Positions 33,562 through 45,968 of a stretch of 64,000 nt of DNA are shown here, piece by piece. Under the pieces are notes generated by a model. That model ran no database searches, was not told the DNA's origin, and saw nothing but the letters and a program-made list of their open reading frames with translations. Location: positions 39,680,001 to 39,744,000 of the forward strand of contig CANTUV010000035.1 in the NCBI GenBank assembly GCA_947685225.1, given 5' to 3'. Origin of the DNA: Garcia nutans. Taxonomy: Eukaryota > Streptophyta > Magnoliopsida > Malpighiales > Euphorbiaceae. The number at the start of each line of letters is the position of its first letter. The stretch's first letter is position 1. Position numbers and translations under genes: made by a program.

Positions 33562-36500
33562 ATTATTTTGGTATCAGAGCTTAGGTTCGAGATTCTCGGC
33601 CTAAGTGAGAAAAAATTTTTTTTTTTGAAAAGTTTAAATAAAAGTAAAAAGGAAAAGTTTTGAAATGAAATTTGTAATACATGCATATGCATTGACACCT
33701 AGGTTGGTCTTGGATGTGGCATTATATGAATTATAGAATATTTGTGTTATATGAGATGTTCAATATAGTTGATGATATATGTGTATACTATTTTGATGTG
33801 ATGAGAGATTATGATTGTTGACAATGATGTTGGAAATGAATTATAATTGAGGCATAGTGCCTAATTGATTATGAGAAACTAATTGTGAAATGTAATATGA
33901 TATATGTATATTGATGATGCATATGAAAATGTCATGTTGTGTGCAACATGGAATGTAATGTTGATGTTTATGAGCAATATTATGTAGGACATAATATGAA
34001 TTGAAACATAAAGAAATGAAAAGGAGAATAAATTTGAAAATGAGTTGAAAATCAAATCAAGATAAGAGTATGTACTTTTTCTTCTATACTTTGAACCTCT
34101 TTATAATAAAGTTTATGTTGGTTTTGCTAATGTTGAATTTACTAAACAACGGAAATGATATCGAATTGTTAAAATTGAAAGTTATGTTATTTAAATGAGG
34201 AGAGTATGGTGGAATGTTAAATGAGTTGTTTAGTAGAGACAAAGTGTGATTATGTAAAGTTGGGATGTGTATACAGTTAAGGTTGTGTTTAAAGGAAAAA
34301 GAGATGATAGTGGTTAAGTAAGAATATAACTTAGTATTGTTACTATAATGCGAGCATAGTAAATTCAATGTTAGAAATGTGAGATGCTTGGATATTGTGA
34401 AAGCTCATGGTAATGGTGATAATATGTGATATTTGAGATTTTTGAAGTGAGCTTTATGATTGTGGAAATTATATGTTTTAATATTGCTTTGTGATATATA
34501 TTTGTAAGATGTTTTTAAAGTGATGATAGAAAAGATGAGTTTGGCAAATTGAAGCTTAAACGAAGTAGTAAATTGAGAAGTTAAAGTTTTAGTGGAATTT
34601 GATAAAGATTATTGGGATATTGATAGTTAACTGTATATGCAATGCATGAGCTAAGTGAAATGACTAGTATTGCATATGGAAGTATTATGAATTGAGTAAT
34701 GTGATTGATAGTATGAGAATTTGTTTTGAAATAATCAAGGAAGTGGATAAGTAAATAGAAATGAGTTATTTTAAGTCATTTTACTGAACAGGGTAAGAAT
34801 GAATATGGGAGTGTACTAAATATTTTTAAAGACGAAAGTGAAAGAGATGTCACATTGGGAATGTGACTTAGATGAATATGAAGTGTTACTATAGTCGGAA
34901 TATATATGTTTGTAGTGTGAATAAATACTTTATATCATATTGGAAGAATGAGAAGGATAGTGTTTAAAAGAAAATGATAAACACTAAATTTGTATTGAAT
35001 GTATGAAAAAGGAAAATACTATAAGAGCATATAATTAAGTGTATACATGTATATGATATGTGAATTGAGTTTTCCAATATGAATGAAATTATGATATATA
35101 AACACATTTGTGAATCACATTATGAGGATGGCTTATGAAGATATATGTGGTATAATTATAGAATTAGTGATATGGAAAACAATGTTATATGTATTAGTGG
35201 ACCTAAGAGAGATTAGGTCTTGAACTGTGTAAAGCTAGATGGATTATGTGATGGAAGTGAGAATGGAAAGAACTTGAGTAATATTGGACAGTGGAAATTG
35301 TTATAATGAGTATTGAACTTGATGATTATATTATATTTAGAGTTTCAAAGTATTCACATATGAAAAGTTCTATGTAATTATATTATAAGAGATTGTAGAT
35401 GGATTAGAAATGAAGTGATGAATAGAAATTGTATAAGAACTGTATATGATTGAATATGTATTTAGTAATATTGTTAAAGCATGAGTTAAGTTGATAAGGA
35501 TCATATAAGCGAATACAAATTGGTTGAAACGAAGTTGGAATGTGTTAACTTCTGTTATACTAAAAATGTTAAGATTGAGAATAGAATTATAAAAGAACAA
35601 TATTGAATTGAAAGTTCTAGGTTTGAATATTAATCTCTTAAAGTCATGTGTTTTGTTCAGTATTTTGGATCGGTTAATTTGTTATCCATGGATTTGGATC
35701 TTAGATATAATGATTGTAATACGGATTTGGTGAGGTTGACAATTTTGTTTGAGAAGTATAGTTAAAAATTATGATGGTTAAAGTTGTACCTTATTATTAT
35801 TTTTTTTATGTTAAGAATTTGGTTATAACTGTGAAAAAAAAAATTAAATAAAAAATTAAAAAAATTTTTTTTTGAAATGTGTTGAGTTATGGATAATATG
35901 ACAAAAAGGTAATCAAAATAAATATACCAATGATAGGAAATGTGAAGAGTTAGTAAAAGGGAGAAATTATATTATATGAATGAAAGTTATACTGAATATG
36001 TTTATGGTATGTAACTTGAGGTTTAAGGGAATGAACTCAAAGTTTGAGTGAATGAATTATAGATATTAAGTATGATATAACATTTTTATGAGAATTGGTG
36101 GAAATTATACTAAGATAATAAAGAATAAACTATGTGTATATTAAAAGATATTAGAAGTGATTTGTTATCATGATGATTTGACTGAAAATAGATTGAAAGA
36201 GAGCAGAAATTGAATATAAGTTTGCTCTTATGGAATTAAGTTATATTTATACTTATATGAAAATTGTGAAATTTCATGATAAGTTAGATTACTTAATCGT
36301 TGGTTGGAATTGAACAAGATTGGAACGTGGTATATTGTGACAGATAGATTAATTGATCTGGATTTGGCTAAGATTATGGATCATTAATAAAATTTAATGT
36401 GTATAGTTGTATTAAGAAAATAGGTATTTACATGATAATGTATATGATGTAAATTTTAAAGTATGATTGGACATGAATGAGTGGAGTATAGTAATTGTTA

Positions 36501-37083
36501 ATCATGATAAGAAGAGAAAAAGATTGGTTATCTATAAAATAAGTTGAAAGATAATGTATTAATATGTAAGTTAAGTGAAAAGCATGCTAAAGAAATAACT
36601 CCATTTATGAAAAATCAGGATTTTCTTATCTATTGAGAGTGATAAATGTCTATTTAGACAGTGATTGTAATGAGGGGATAATTAATGTTCAGATATAAGT
36701 CAATGGTTTTTAATGTTAAAGTTAAGAGAGTAATTATACAGAGGTGAAATAACAAAATATATTAAATATAAAGATTTGACAAAGTATTATTGTGCTATAT
36801 GATGATCTGATTCTGGTATAAAGATATTAATAGGAAATGTAATGTGATCTTTTGAATGTTTGATTAAGAAAGTAACCAGATGTATAAACATATAGAATGA
36901 TGAGTTATAGATTTAAAGAAGGTGGTTGATTCTAAAGAGGAGAGTTGGAGTTATATGATTTGATGATATAATGACTTAAGCGTATAATTAACTTCATATG
37001 GGAGTTAAGATAGTATTTTGTTAAGAATAAATTGTTATGGTACTGATAATTTCGAGGACGAAATTATTTAAGGGGGAGAGAAT
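33562..37083 (+). other. C1 interior: primer site, noncoding C-poor DNA, purine tract
   Basis: TGGTATCAGAGC at 33569-33580 is the classic initiator-Met tRNA primer site of plant Tekay/Del and related elements. The 3' end has 'tttcgaggacgaaatt' and 'aagggggagagaat', also typical. Between them every frame is short and no RT, integrase or gag motif was recognised. The plus strand is strongly depleted in C: sampled lines hold about 1-5 C against about 12-14 G per 60 bases. Either the interior is an ancient, heavily altered gag-pol or it is unrelated filler as in LARD-type non-autonomous elements. Confidence 0.75.
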
Positions 37084-39540
37084 TGTAATATCCTCATATA
37101 TGCCCTAGAAGTTGTGATTATGTTGTTGTTGTTGTTATATAATTGGATTGAATATATGTGTTACATTATAAGAGAAAAGAAATAGAGAAAAGAATGTTTA
37201 TGTATATGTGATTTGGGAAAGAATTTAGGGTTTAGAGAGAATGGTATATGTTGTGTATATGATGATATATATAACATATAAGTTGGTCAAAATGAAGAGT
37301 CAAGGAAAGAAGATATTTATTTTTGTTAAGTGTGAAGTTACTATAAAGGGCATGTAATGAATGGTAATCAAGACAAATGGTATAAGGGTGTTTAGGTAAT
37401 TACTCTTGTTGAATCACTTGGTGGAGATTTAAAGAGGTGATATTTTGTCTTTTCTTCATTTCCTTCTTCTTCTTCTTCTCTTCTCCACGTTGGTTGGCTC
37501 CTCCTTAGACAAGAGAGAGCAAAGTGAGATTTGTTTAATTCTAACATCAAATTGAAGGGAGAATCAAAGGATTTAATTGAAGATTTGTGGAATTCAACAA
37601 CTTAGGTAAGTTCTTTCTCTTGATTTTCCTTTGTTCTTTTGAAATTGTGTTTGGGATTGGTGAGTTGATATGGATGGTTGATGGAGTGTGTTTGTGTATG
37701 GTGTGTGTAAAAGTGTTGAAATGGAATTAAAGATAAGAAGCTAGGTTGGTGTTGGTGATGGAAGAGTAAGAGTTGTGTTTAGTGAATTTTTTTCTGTTTT
37801 ACAATTAGTAAAGGCTGTGACTTGTATGATTTTTAATTAATTATAGAAAAATGTTCTTGAAGTGAATTTTTGATATGTTGTGCCTCTATGAGTCTAGAAT
37901 GACTGAAAAATATGTTGATTCGATTTTGGAATGGTTATGAGTTTAGAAAGATTATTTTTATTAGACCTGTTCCAGCAGGTACCTTAACTGAGACAGCTAT
38001 ATTTCGGGATTTTTAATAAAATGTAGAAAAATCATATCCAATTGAATTTTGGATATGTTGTTGCTTAGTGAGTCTAATATTTGAGAAAAATAATTTGGAA
38101 CCACGTTGATTGAATTTGATTTATGGAATTCACAAAGTTCAGAACTGCTGCCAGGATGCAGGGCAATTGGGGCAGTCTGGTTAGGTGAACTATTTGACCA
38201 AGATTTTGTGTTCAGTTTGATCTGAAATTTTAAAGGAATGATTTTAAGATACAAAACTAAATTCTGTAAAAATTATAGAATTTTTAGTCAAGTAGATTAA
38301 GTTATACAATTTTTCAAAATAAGGATAAAATGGAGTCTTAAACCAGAATGTACTATTCATATGGTCATTTTGCTAATATTCCTTTGGATTAGGTTTTGAA
38401 GAGATTGGGTTGCATTAACCTAAATGTGGAGAATTCTTGGAAAGAAAAAGAAATGTATAGATTGATGGGACTAGTTCTTGAGGTAAGTACCAATACATAT
38501 GATTGTATTTAATTACATAATTTGAGGCTTAACACATTTGTTTGCAAATGTGTTAAGTGATCTATTATATTGTTAACATAATTGGACTAAGGTGATGATT
38601 GAATGATGTGAAGGATGTGAAGATCATTAACAAGGTAAGCATAAACCCTATTTGATTGTATATCCTTATATGTCTTTGAACATTATCACATTGGGATGAA
38701 AGTGTTAAATAAGCTATTATATTGTGAATGTAAATGAAGAATATATATAAAGGATGAAATATGAAATGGGAAAGGTAGGAAGAAATGAGGATCATTCTTA
38801 AGGTATGTGCAATTTGTTATGATAAATGCTCTAGTAATGAATGATGTTAATGTGTTTTGAGAAGTGAGAAAATGTTATGTTATATGCATTGTGAATCTTG
38901 TGTATGGCAATGTATTATATGAATAATATACTTTGAAATGTGATATCAATGATGCTATATGTATCATATGGATTGAGATATGATATGATATGAAGCCATT
39001 GTGATTGGCTATGATAATTCAATTGAAAGAGATAAGGCATGTTGGCCTAATTGATGATGAGATTGATAATGAAATAATAAATGAATTGTTTGTTTAATAT
39101 GTTATTCAGTTTCAGAGTTCTGGATTTGGGTGGCATGCCTAAGAAATGATGAAAGGTAACAGTCTTGCCGGGTTGAGGATCTCCTCATATGTGTTGAGTT
39201 GATGGTCCAAGAGACTGGGTCTGTTACACTATGAGAATTGTGAATATGAGATATATGATTTGTAACAGTCTTGCCGGGTTGAGGATCTCCTCATATGTGT
39301 TGAGTTGATGGTCCAAGAGACTAGGTCTGTTACACTATCCATGGATAGAGATACATGTATATACATTGCCTACGGGCGTGATGATTGTGACTATGAACCA
39401 AAGCAGTAACTCTGAACTTTGAATAACATATTAGTGTTTTGGGCCCGAGTCTGTCTTTATTGTCAATGTGAATTGCAAGTATTGAAATATTGATTGTGAG
39501 TATTAATAATGAATTATGCTTGGTGAATTGTGAATAATAT
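37084..39540 (+). repeat. 3' LTR of C1, last ~0.7 kb deleted
   Basis: It is nearly identical to 30399-32850 and breaks off after 'gaataatata', where the 5' LTR continues for about 710 bp more. The joined sequence is E RNase H/integrase linker. The expected CA end and target duplication are therefore missing on this side. Confidence 0.9.
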
Positions 39541-41947
39541 AAATAGTTAGCAAAATCTTCAAACCAAGGTGTTTCAAAATTTAAATTACTTACCTCACTA
39601 ACCATGGCGTACAACTACTCATTGGGGAAGTGATTATCAATGTCCCCTTCTTTAAACCTCTCCAAGGTTGGATTCTCCGAGCGAGAAAGGTGATATGCTG
39701 CTAGATTTTTAGCTCCCTTCTTGTCTTGAATCGTCAAGTTAAATTCCTGCAATAATAAGACCCAACGGATTAGCCTAGGCTTTGCATTAATTTTCGTAAA
39801 TAAATACCTCAAAGCCTAATGGTCTGTATAAACAATCACTTTTGGAAAGATTAGATATGATCTAAACTTGTCAAAAGCAAAAACTACAGCTAGCAGCTCT
39901 TTTTCTATAATTGTGTAATTAGCTTGAGCTGTGTTCAAAGTCTTGCTTGCATAGTAGATAGGCTGGAAGTATTTTTATTTGCGTTGACCCAAGACTACTC
40001 CCACTGCAATGTCACTCGCATCGTACATTAGTTCAAATGGTAGATTCCAATTGGGAGCTACCATGATTGGAGAATGGGTCAATTTCTCCTTAAGAGTTAT
40101 GAATGCTCTAAAACATTCCTCATCAAAAACAAAATCCACATCCTTCTCAAGGAGTCTTGTTAGTGGCCGGGCTATCTTGGAAAAATCTCGTATAAACCTT
40201 CGATATAAGCCCGCATGTTCTAGAAAACGTCTGATGGCCTTTACAGATGTGTGTGGTGGTAACTTCTCAATGGTATCTACCTTAGCCAAATCCACCTCAA
40301 TGCCCTTGCTTGAAATTTTGTGTCCCAACACGATTCCCTCTTGAACCATGAAATGACACTTTTCCAAATTAAGCACTAGGTTGGTTTCCTCACATCTAAT
40401 CAAGACTCTTTCAAGATTTTCCAAACATTTTTCAAATGAGCTGCCATAGACCGAGAAATCATCCATAAACACCTCCATAATATCCTTAATAAGTTCATAA
40501 AAGATTGTCACCATGCGCCTCTGAAAAGTCGCAGGTACATTGCATAACACGAATGGCATTCTTCGATATGCGAATGTCCCATATGGGTAGGTGAATGTAG
40601 TTTTCTCTTGGTCTTCTAGGGTGTTAAAATTTGAAAATAACCTGAAAGACCATCTAAAAAATAGTAATACTCATGCCCGGATAACCTTTCTAACATCTGA
40701 TCTATGAAGGGCAAAGGAAAATGGTCCTTCCGAGTTGCATCATTCAATTTGCGGTAGTCGATGCAAACCCTCCAATCGATAACTGTTCTTGTTGGAATCA
40801 GCTCATCATTTTCATTTGGGACCACCGTCATCCCTCCTTTCTTTGGTACTACCTGAACTGGGCTCACCCAAGAGCTATCCGAGATCGGATATATAATCCC
40901 TGCGTCAAGTAGTTTTATCACTTCAGCCTTTACTACATCTTTCATCTTTGGGTTTAGTCTCCATTGTGGTTGCACTATTGGCTTGAATTCGTCCTCCATC
41001 AGTATCTTATGTGTGCAATAGAATGGACTGTTACCCTTGATGTCTGCTATCTTTCAAGATATCACATTCTTATGTTTCTGCAACAATTGGATGAGCTTTA
41101 CCTTCTGCTCAGAAGATAGGTGGGAATATAGAATTATTAGCAATTTCTTTTTCTCCGCCAGAAATCCATACTCAAGGTGATCTGGAAGAGGCTTAAGTTC
41201 CAAGTTGGGTGGATCAATCATTGATTGTTTTGGCTTTTCCTCCTTTGGCATCTCAATAGTTTCATATGCCCGGAATTTGAATGATTTGCTTGCTTCAAGA
41301 AAAGCAAGCTGCTCCATTGCTTCTCGATCCTCAACATTTTCCTGCAATAAACACAACTCAAGGGGATCCTTGGAAACAATGTTAGTAACACAATTGATGG
41401 TTTCATGCTCAATAATATCATTGCATGATTCTGCCTCATCAAGTGAAAGTGGATGTTTCATAGCATCATGTATTCGAAAAATAACTTTCTCACAACCCAC
41501 TCTCAAAGTTAATGTGCCATCATGAACATCGATAAGGGCACGGGCTGTATTTAAAAATGGCCTACCAAGAATAAGTGAAACATCATCCTCATCAATATCA
41601 ATGACAACAAAATCATTGGGGAAAATGAAATCCCTGACTTTTACAAACACATCTTCCATAATGCCACGAGGGTGGACTACTGACTTATCAGCAAGTTGGA
41701 TGGTCTTAAGTGTCGATTTAGGTTTACTAATGCCTAACTCTTTAAACATTTTGTAGGGCATAACAATTATGCTAGCCCCCAAATCAGCCAATGTACTTTT
41801 AACCTCAAGGTTACCTATCAACATGGAATGGTGAAACTACCTGGGTCTTTTAACTTCTTAGGTAACCTCCTTTGCAAAATTGCCGAACTCTTTTCAGACA
41901 AATGCACGAAAGACACTTCCTCAAGTTTCCTTTTGTTAGAAAGGATA
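39541..41947 (-). pseudogene. pol: Protease, RT and RNase H remnant of E
   Basis: Reading from 41947: a gag-end stretch (LSEKSSAILQRRLP, DPGSFTIPC), aspartic protease with DLGAS (near 41780) and LGRPFL, a TGA in place of a conserved Trp just before the RT, RT with DWRVCIDYRKLN and FLDGLSGY, a frameshift near 40610, then VFMDD (near 40465), LGHKIS, RNase H start ELMYDASD (near 40030) and LSRSENPTLE (near 39670), finally TPWFEDFANYL at the C1 border. Wording is that of Athila elements, where DLGAS and FMDD are usual. Gag proper is cut off by the D-a LTR at 41948. Confidence 0.92.
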
Positions 41948-44200
41948 TTGTGAGCGAGGATTTTCGCCACCACTCCCGGTGGAATGGTTCTTGCGACTTC
42001 GGCACTGTTTAGGCTCGAGGCCATAGAAAACACGGACCTAAGTCTGGAGAAAATGGAGTCGCCACCTGGACGGGCTGGGAAAAAGAAAGGGGTGGATGAC
42101 TCAATTCCTAAGGAATCCCCAACCCCCTAATAGGTACAGAATGTTGGGTACATGTGGGGAAGGTAAGAAATGGCCCAGCAACTCCACAACGCCCGGTTCA
42201 TTGGAACCGACCTCCTATACAAGTCTTAATATTATAAAATTCTTAAATATAACAATATTATCCATATTACATGCAACAATTGAGATAAAGCATCGTTATA
42301 TTAAAAATCAAAGCAATGTCCAAACAAAGTAGATAAATGGACACCCATCCGAAAATGGAAACATGCCCTTACATCATATATGTCTAAGCTAAATAAGACA
42401 ACCACCAAAAGGTAGAACATGTCCTTTACATTGGTCTAAAATAAAAGAAATTTAAATTACATAGAACTTAATTAATGAGGTACCCATAAAGTGGAAACAT
42501 ACCTCTTACAACATTTGGAAATCAAAATAAATCGATAAAAGTAAATAACCATTCATCATAAATAAATCATTCATCAAAGATATTAAACATTAATCAAAAT
42601 ATATAATAAACATTCATCCATAATAAATTAAATAAATCAAGTATTGAAATTAAATAAATCAATCATCAAAAAATATAATTAACTATAAAATCAAATCTAA
42701 AATTAAATAAAGCAATAAATATATAAATTTAGGATTTTAAAGAATTATCAATTAAATTTAGGGTTTCGAAACTTAGGGTTTTAGAAACCAAAGTTTTATA
42801 ATTAGGGTTTTGAAATTAGGATTTTTAGGGTTTTTGAAACTAGGGTTTTGGAACTAGGGTTATGGAATTAGGGTTTTTAAAACTAAGGTTTTGGAATTAG
42901 GGCTTTTAAAACTAGGGTTTTGGAATTAGGGTTTTGGATAATTAGGGTTTTTGGATAGTTAGGGTTTTAAAACTAGGGTTTTGGAATTAGGGTTTTTTAA
43001 AACTAGGGTTTTGGAATTAGGGTTTTGGATAATTAGGATTTTTGGAATTGACTTACTGCCTAAAAAAAACACAATTTTGGATTTGGAAAAATAAATTAAG
43101 GTTCTGGAAAAATAATCAATATTTTGGAGTTTAATAATGAACTGGTTTAGGCTTTTGAATAAAAATAGTTTGAGGTTTTGAGTTTTAATGAAATAACATA
43201 CCATTCTCGAAGTTAAAGTAAACAAGATAGATTTTAACAATTAATTGTTAACTACTGGATAGTTTTATGTTTTATGAAATATGCCATTGGGATTATGAAT
43301 ACCAATTGATCAATGTGATAATTAAAGCAAACTATTAAAGTTGTTAAAACAAAAACCAAAGCAAACGATTAAAGTTATTAAAACAGAAACTAATTTATTG
43401 CATGTTCAAAGATCATGATATTGTGTGTTCAAAGATCAAGTTACTGCATGCATGTTCTTATTAATCAAAGAAACAAAACTACTATAAACACAAATAAGTC
43501 ATTATTAAAGATCAAACCTTCGCTCGTTGGTTCCTCCATAATTAACTTCTGGATGAACAATTAACAAAGACAATGTTGTTGTCTTTGATGGATTGATTAT
43601 TGATGAATGTTTGCTGCTAATCTTTTCTATTTGTTGCCGTCTCTCTTTAAAGTTCCTTCCTATCTTGTTAATGTTCCTTGCCATCCCCTCTTAATGTTCC
43701 CTTGCTAATGTTTTCTCCCTTCTGAATTTTGAAACGTTAATATTTATAGCCGACCCTCACTCAGAATCCTTAACCTAATATAAATCAATCCCTAAAACAA
43801 ATTCTAGTTGAATTAGGAAATGTATTGAACCCATGTCGACCTGGTTGCCCTAGGTTGACATGAGACCAACCTCATGTCGACCATGGGCTACCCAAGTCAA
43901 CATGAGGCATGCTCATGTCGATCTTGGGCTTCCAAGGTCGACATGAAGCATGCTAATGTCTCCCAGGCCGGCCTCACTTAAATTATTCTAGCCCTTTTTT
44001 AATTATGGACCAAAAAATTTTAATTTGGGCCAATTCCATTTGATTTTAGGGATTTACAATCAAATATATGCCTCTTTAATCCAAACCGACTCCTTTAAAA
44101 ATTATAAACTAGGTTTAAATATTTAAAGTCGAATCAAATTTATTTTGGCATCCTTTAATTAGGACCATATCAAATTGGGGTCAAAAATTAAGGGTCTACA
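41948..44200 (-). repeat. 3' LTR of D-a
   Basis: On the minus strand it runs TGTAGACCC (44200) to CTCACA (41948), 2.25 kb. The polypurine tract lies at 44201-44213, so this is the 3' LTR. A telomere-like TTAGGG-rich zone lies at 42755-43030 on the plus strand, the three two-tier hairpins at 42338-42510 and a TATA box at 43741-43748. It contains an unusual segment (43825-43970) of GTCGACATG-type repeats with palindromic CATGTCGAC. It interrupts gag/protease of E. Confidence 0.88.
43825..43970 (-). repeat. GTCGACATGAG repeats in D-a LTR
   Basis: About six short units such as 'aggtcgacatgag' and 'catgtcgacc' alternate in both orientations, so they can pair as hairpins. They occupy the GC-rich variable segment of U3 that in D1, D2 and D3 is filled by other sequences, such as 'gccaattcgcc' or 'ccatttcacccgc'. 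This fits rapid turnover of that segment. Confidence 0.65.
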
Positions 44201-45615
44201 GTTTGCCCCTTGGTTGAACAATCTGAGACTACAGCAAAAGAGATTGAAAAGTAATAAGAATTAATTTTTGAGATGGCTGAGATTTTGGGTTCTTGGATTT
44301 GATTTGGGTACTTAGATCTGAGATTGAATTTGATTTGACTAACCTTTTATCAGTTGAGAATCCTGGCATAACTAGTTGTTCCATTTTTATGAATTGTGGG
44401 TCTTTACCCACCAAAAATAGATCTTTATCTATTGAAAATCGGGTCTTTAACTTAGGAACATGGATCTTTATCCATTGGAGAATGGGACTTTACCCTTGAG
44501 ACATGGATCTTTATCCATTGGAAATCGGGTCTTTACCCTTGAGACATGGATCTTTATCCATTGGAAATTGGGTCTTTATCCTTGAAATATGGATCTTTAT
44601 CTATTGGAAATAAGGTCTTTACCCTTGAAACATCGATCTTTATCCATTGGACTTTGGGTCTTTACTCTTTGAAATATGGATCTTTATCCATTGGAAATCG
44701 GGTCTGTACCCTTGAAACATGGATCTTTATCCATTGAAAATTGGGTCTTTACTCTTGAAATATGGATCTTTATCAATTGAAAGTAGGGTCTTTACCCTTG
44801 AAACATGAATCTTTATCCATTGAAAATCGGGTCTTTACCCTTTAAACATGGATCTTTATCCATTGGAAATCGGGTCTTTACCCTTGAAACATGGATCTTT
44901 ATCCATTGAAAATTGGGTCTTTACCCTTGAAACATGGATCTTTATCCATTGAAAATCGAGTCTTTACCCTGGCTTCAGCTCTTTTAGATGGACTGACCTT
45001 TTGTCTTTTGCATTTTAGAATTCTTTTTCTTGTTCATCAATTATGCATGAAAAACATTCAGCCCTTTTAGCTAGTCTTCATATCTTCTCCTTGCCCCCTG
45101 CCTGGCAAGATATTCAAAATATTTTGTTTATGTATAAACTCAAAAATTGAAAAGGAGAAACTTTGCCCTCTATGTAGGCTAAAACACATGATTTTTCTAT
45201 GTGGGCTCTGATTGATGCTTTTGCCTTCTAGTTCTTCGCACAAGCACATATTTCTTCTTTTGCAAAACGACTGGAGCTTCCACAAGCAAATAGACTTTCC
45301 ATGCCCCCTTGATTCAATATCTTCTTTTGATTCTTTACTTTGCAGGGTGTTTACTGTTCATTTTGACAAGGAATAGACAATACAAGACAAGAAAGTGCGA
45401 TGTGATATGCTCAAGTATGCATGATATGCATGAATAATACTTTCAATGGTTTCATCGACTCACAGACCGATATGATCAACTGAAGTATTCTCATTGACTC
45501 CTTCCAACCAATAGTTATATTTTTGAAAATGGAAATCAGTTCATGATAATTCCCATTAATTAGGTTTTAATCCATTCAACCAACTAAAGTAGCTTTTATG
45601 CTATATTGGATTAAA
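44201..45615 (-). mobile_element. D-a interior remnant, gag deleted
   Basis: From the polypurine tract rightward this holds the hairpin minisatellite (44395-44975) and conserved 3' noncoding sequence related to 13680-14190 and 48350-48890. At about 45505 it jumps to leader sequence ('aaccaatagttat', as at 52535), so everything between, including any gag, is deleted. At 45615 it jumps again into LTR sequence. Confidence 0.78.
44395..44975 (-). repeat. D-a 3' minisatellite (two-hairpin 43-bp unit)
   Basis: About 13 units alternate GGGT-cttt-ACCC and ATGGAT-cttt-ATCCAT hairpins. One unit (near 44417-44432) has ATAGAT-cttt-ATCTAT, a paired change on both sides of the stem. The array is homologous to 13105-13680 in D2. 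Confidence 0.85.
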
Positions 45616-45968
45616 GTAGCTTTTACTGCCTAAAAAACACAATTTTAGATTTGGAAAAATAAATTAAGGTTCTGGAAAAATAATAAATATTTTGGAGTTT
45701 AATAATGAAATGGTTTAGGCTTTTGAATAAAAATAGTTTGAGGTTTTGAGTTTTAATGAAATAACATATGATTCTCGAAGTTAAAGTAAACAAGATAGAT
45801 TTTAACAATTAATTGTTGACTACTAGATAGTTTTATGTTTTATGAAACCTCCGCTCGTTGGTTCCTCCATAATTAACTTCTGGATGAACAATTAACAAAG
45901 ACAGTGTTGTTGTCTTTGATGGATTGATTACTGATGAATGTTTGCTGCTAATCTTTTCTATTTGTTGC
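45616..45968 (-). repeat. D-a 5' LTR remnant
   Basis: The segment matches D-a's own LTR at 43054-43270 and 43517-43636, with about 245 bp deleted between. It ends at 'ttgttgc' where D-b starts. It is the last trace of the D-a 5' LTR; the primer site and U5 are gone. Confidence 0.75.

Larger units (their letters stand above)
30399..39540 (+). mobile_element. C1, young Tekay-like element without coding interior
   Basis: C1 has a 5' LTR (30399-33561), an initiator-Met primer site (33569-33580), a 3.5-kb interior (33562-37083), a purine tract ending 'aagggggagagaat' (37067-37083) and a 3' LTR (37084-39540) cut short. The LTRs differ by only about five positions by eye over 2.45 kb, so insertion is recent. 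The interior shows no gag or pol frame. It would need proteins from an autonomous Tekay/Del relative. It splits element E between RNase H and integrase. Confidence 0.88.

Noticed and set aside
33569..33580. tRNA-like match TGGTATCAGAGC, and TGGCGACTCC at 53401-53410
   Set aside because: These are complements of tRNA 3' ends used as primer sites, not tRNA genes; no cloverleaf surrounds them.
42755..43030. Interstitial telomere
   Set aside because: TTAGGG words are spaced irregularly and occur at the same place in every D LTR, so they belong to the LTR and are not a chromosome-end relic.
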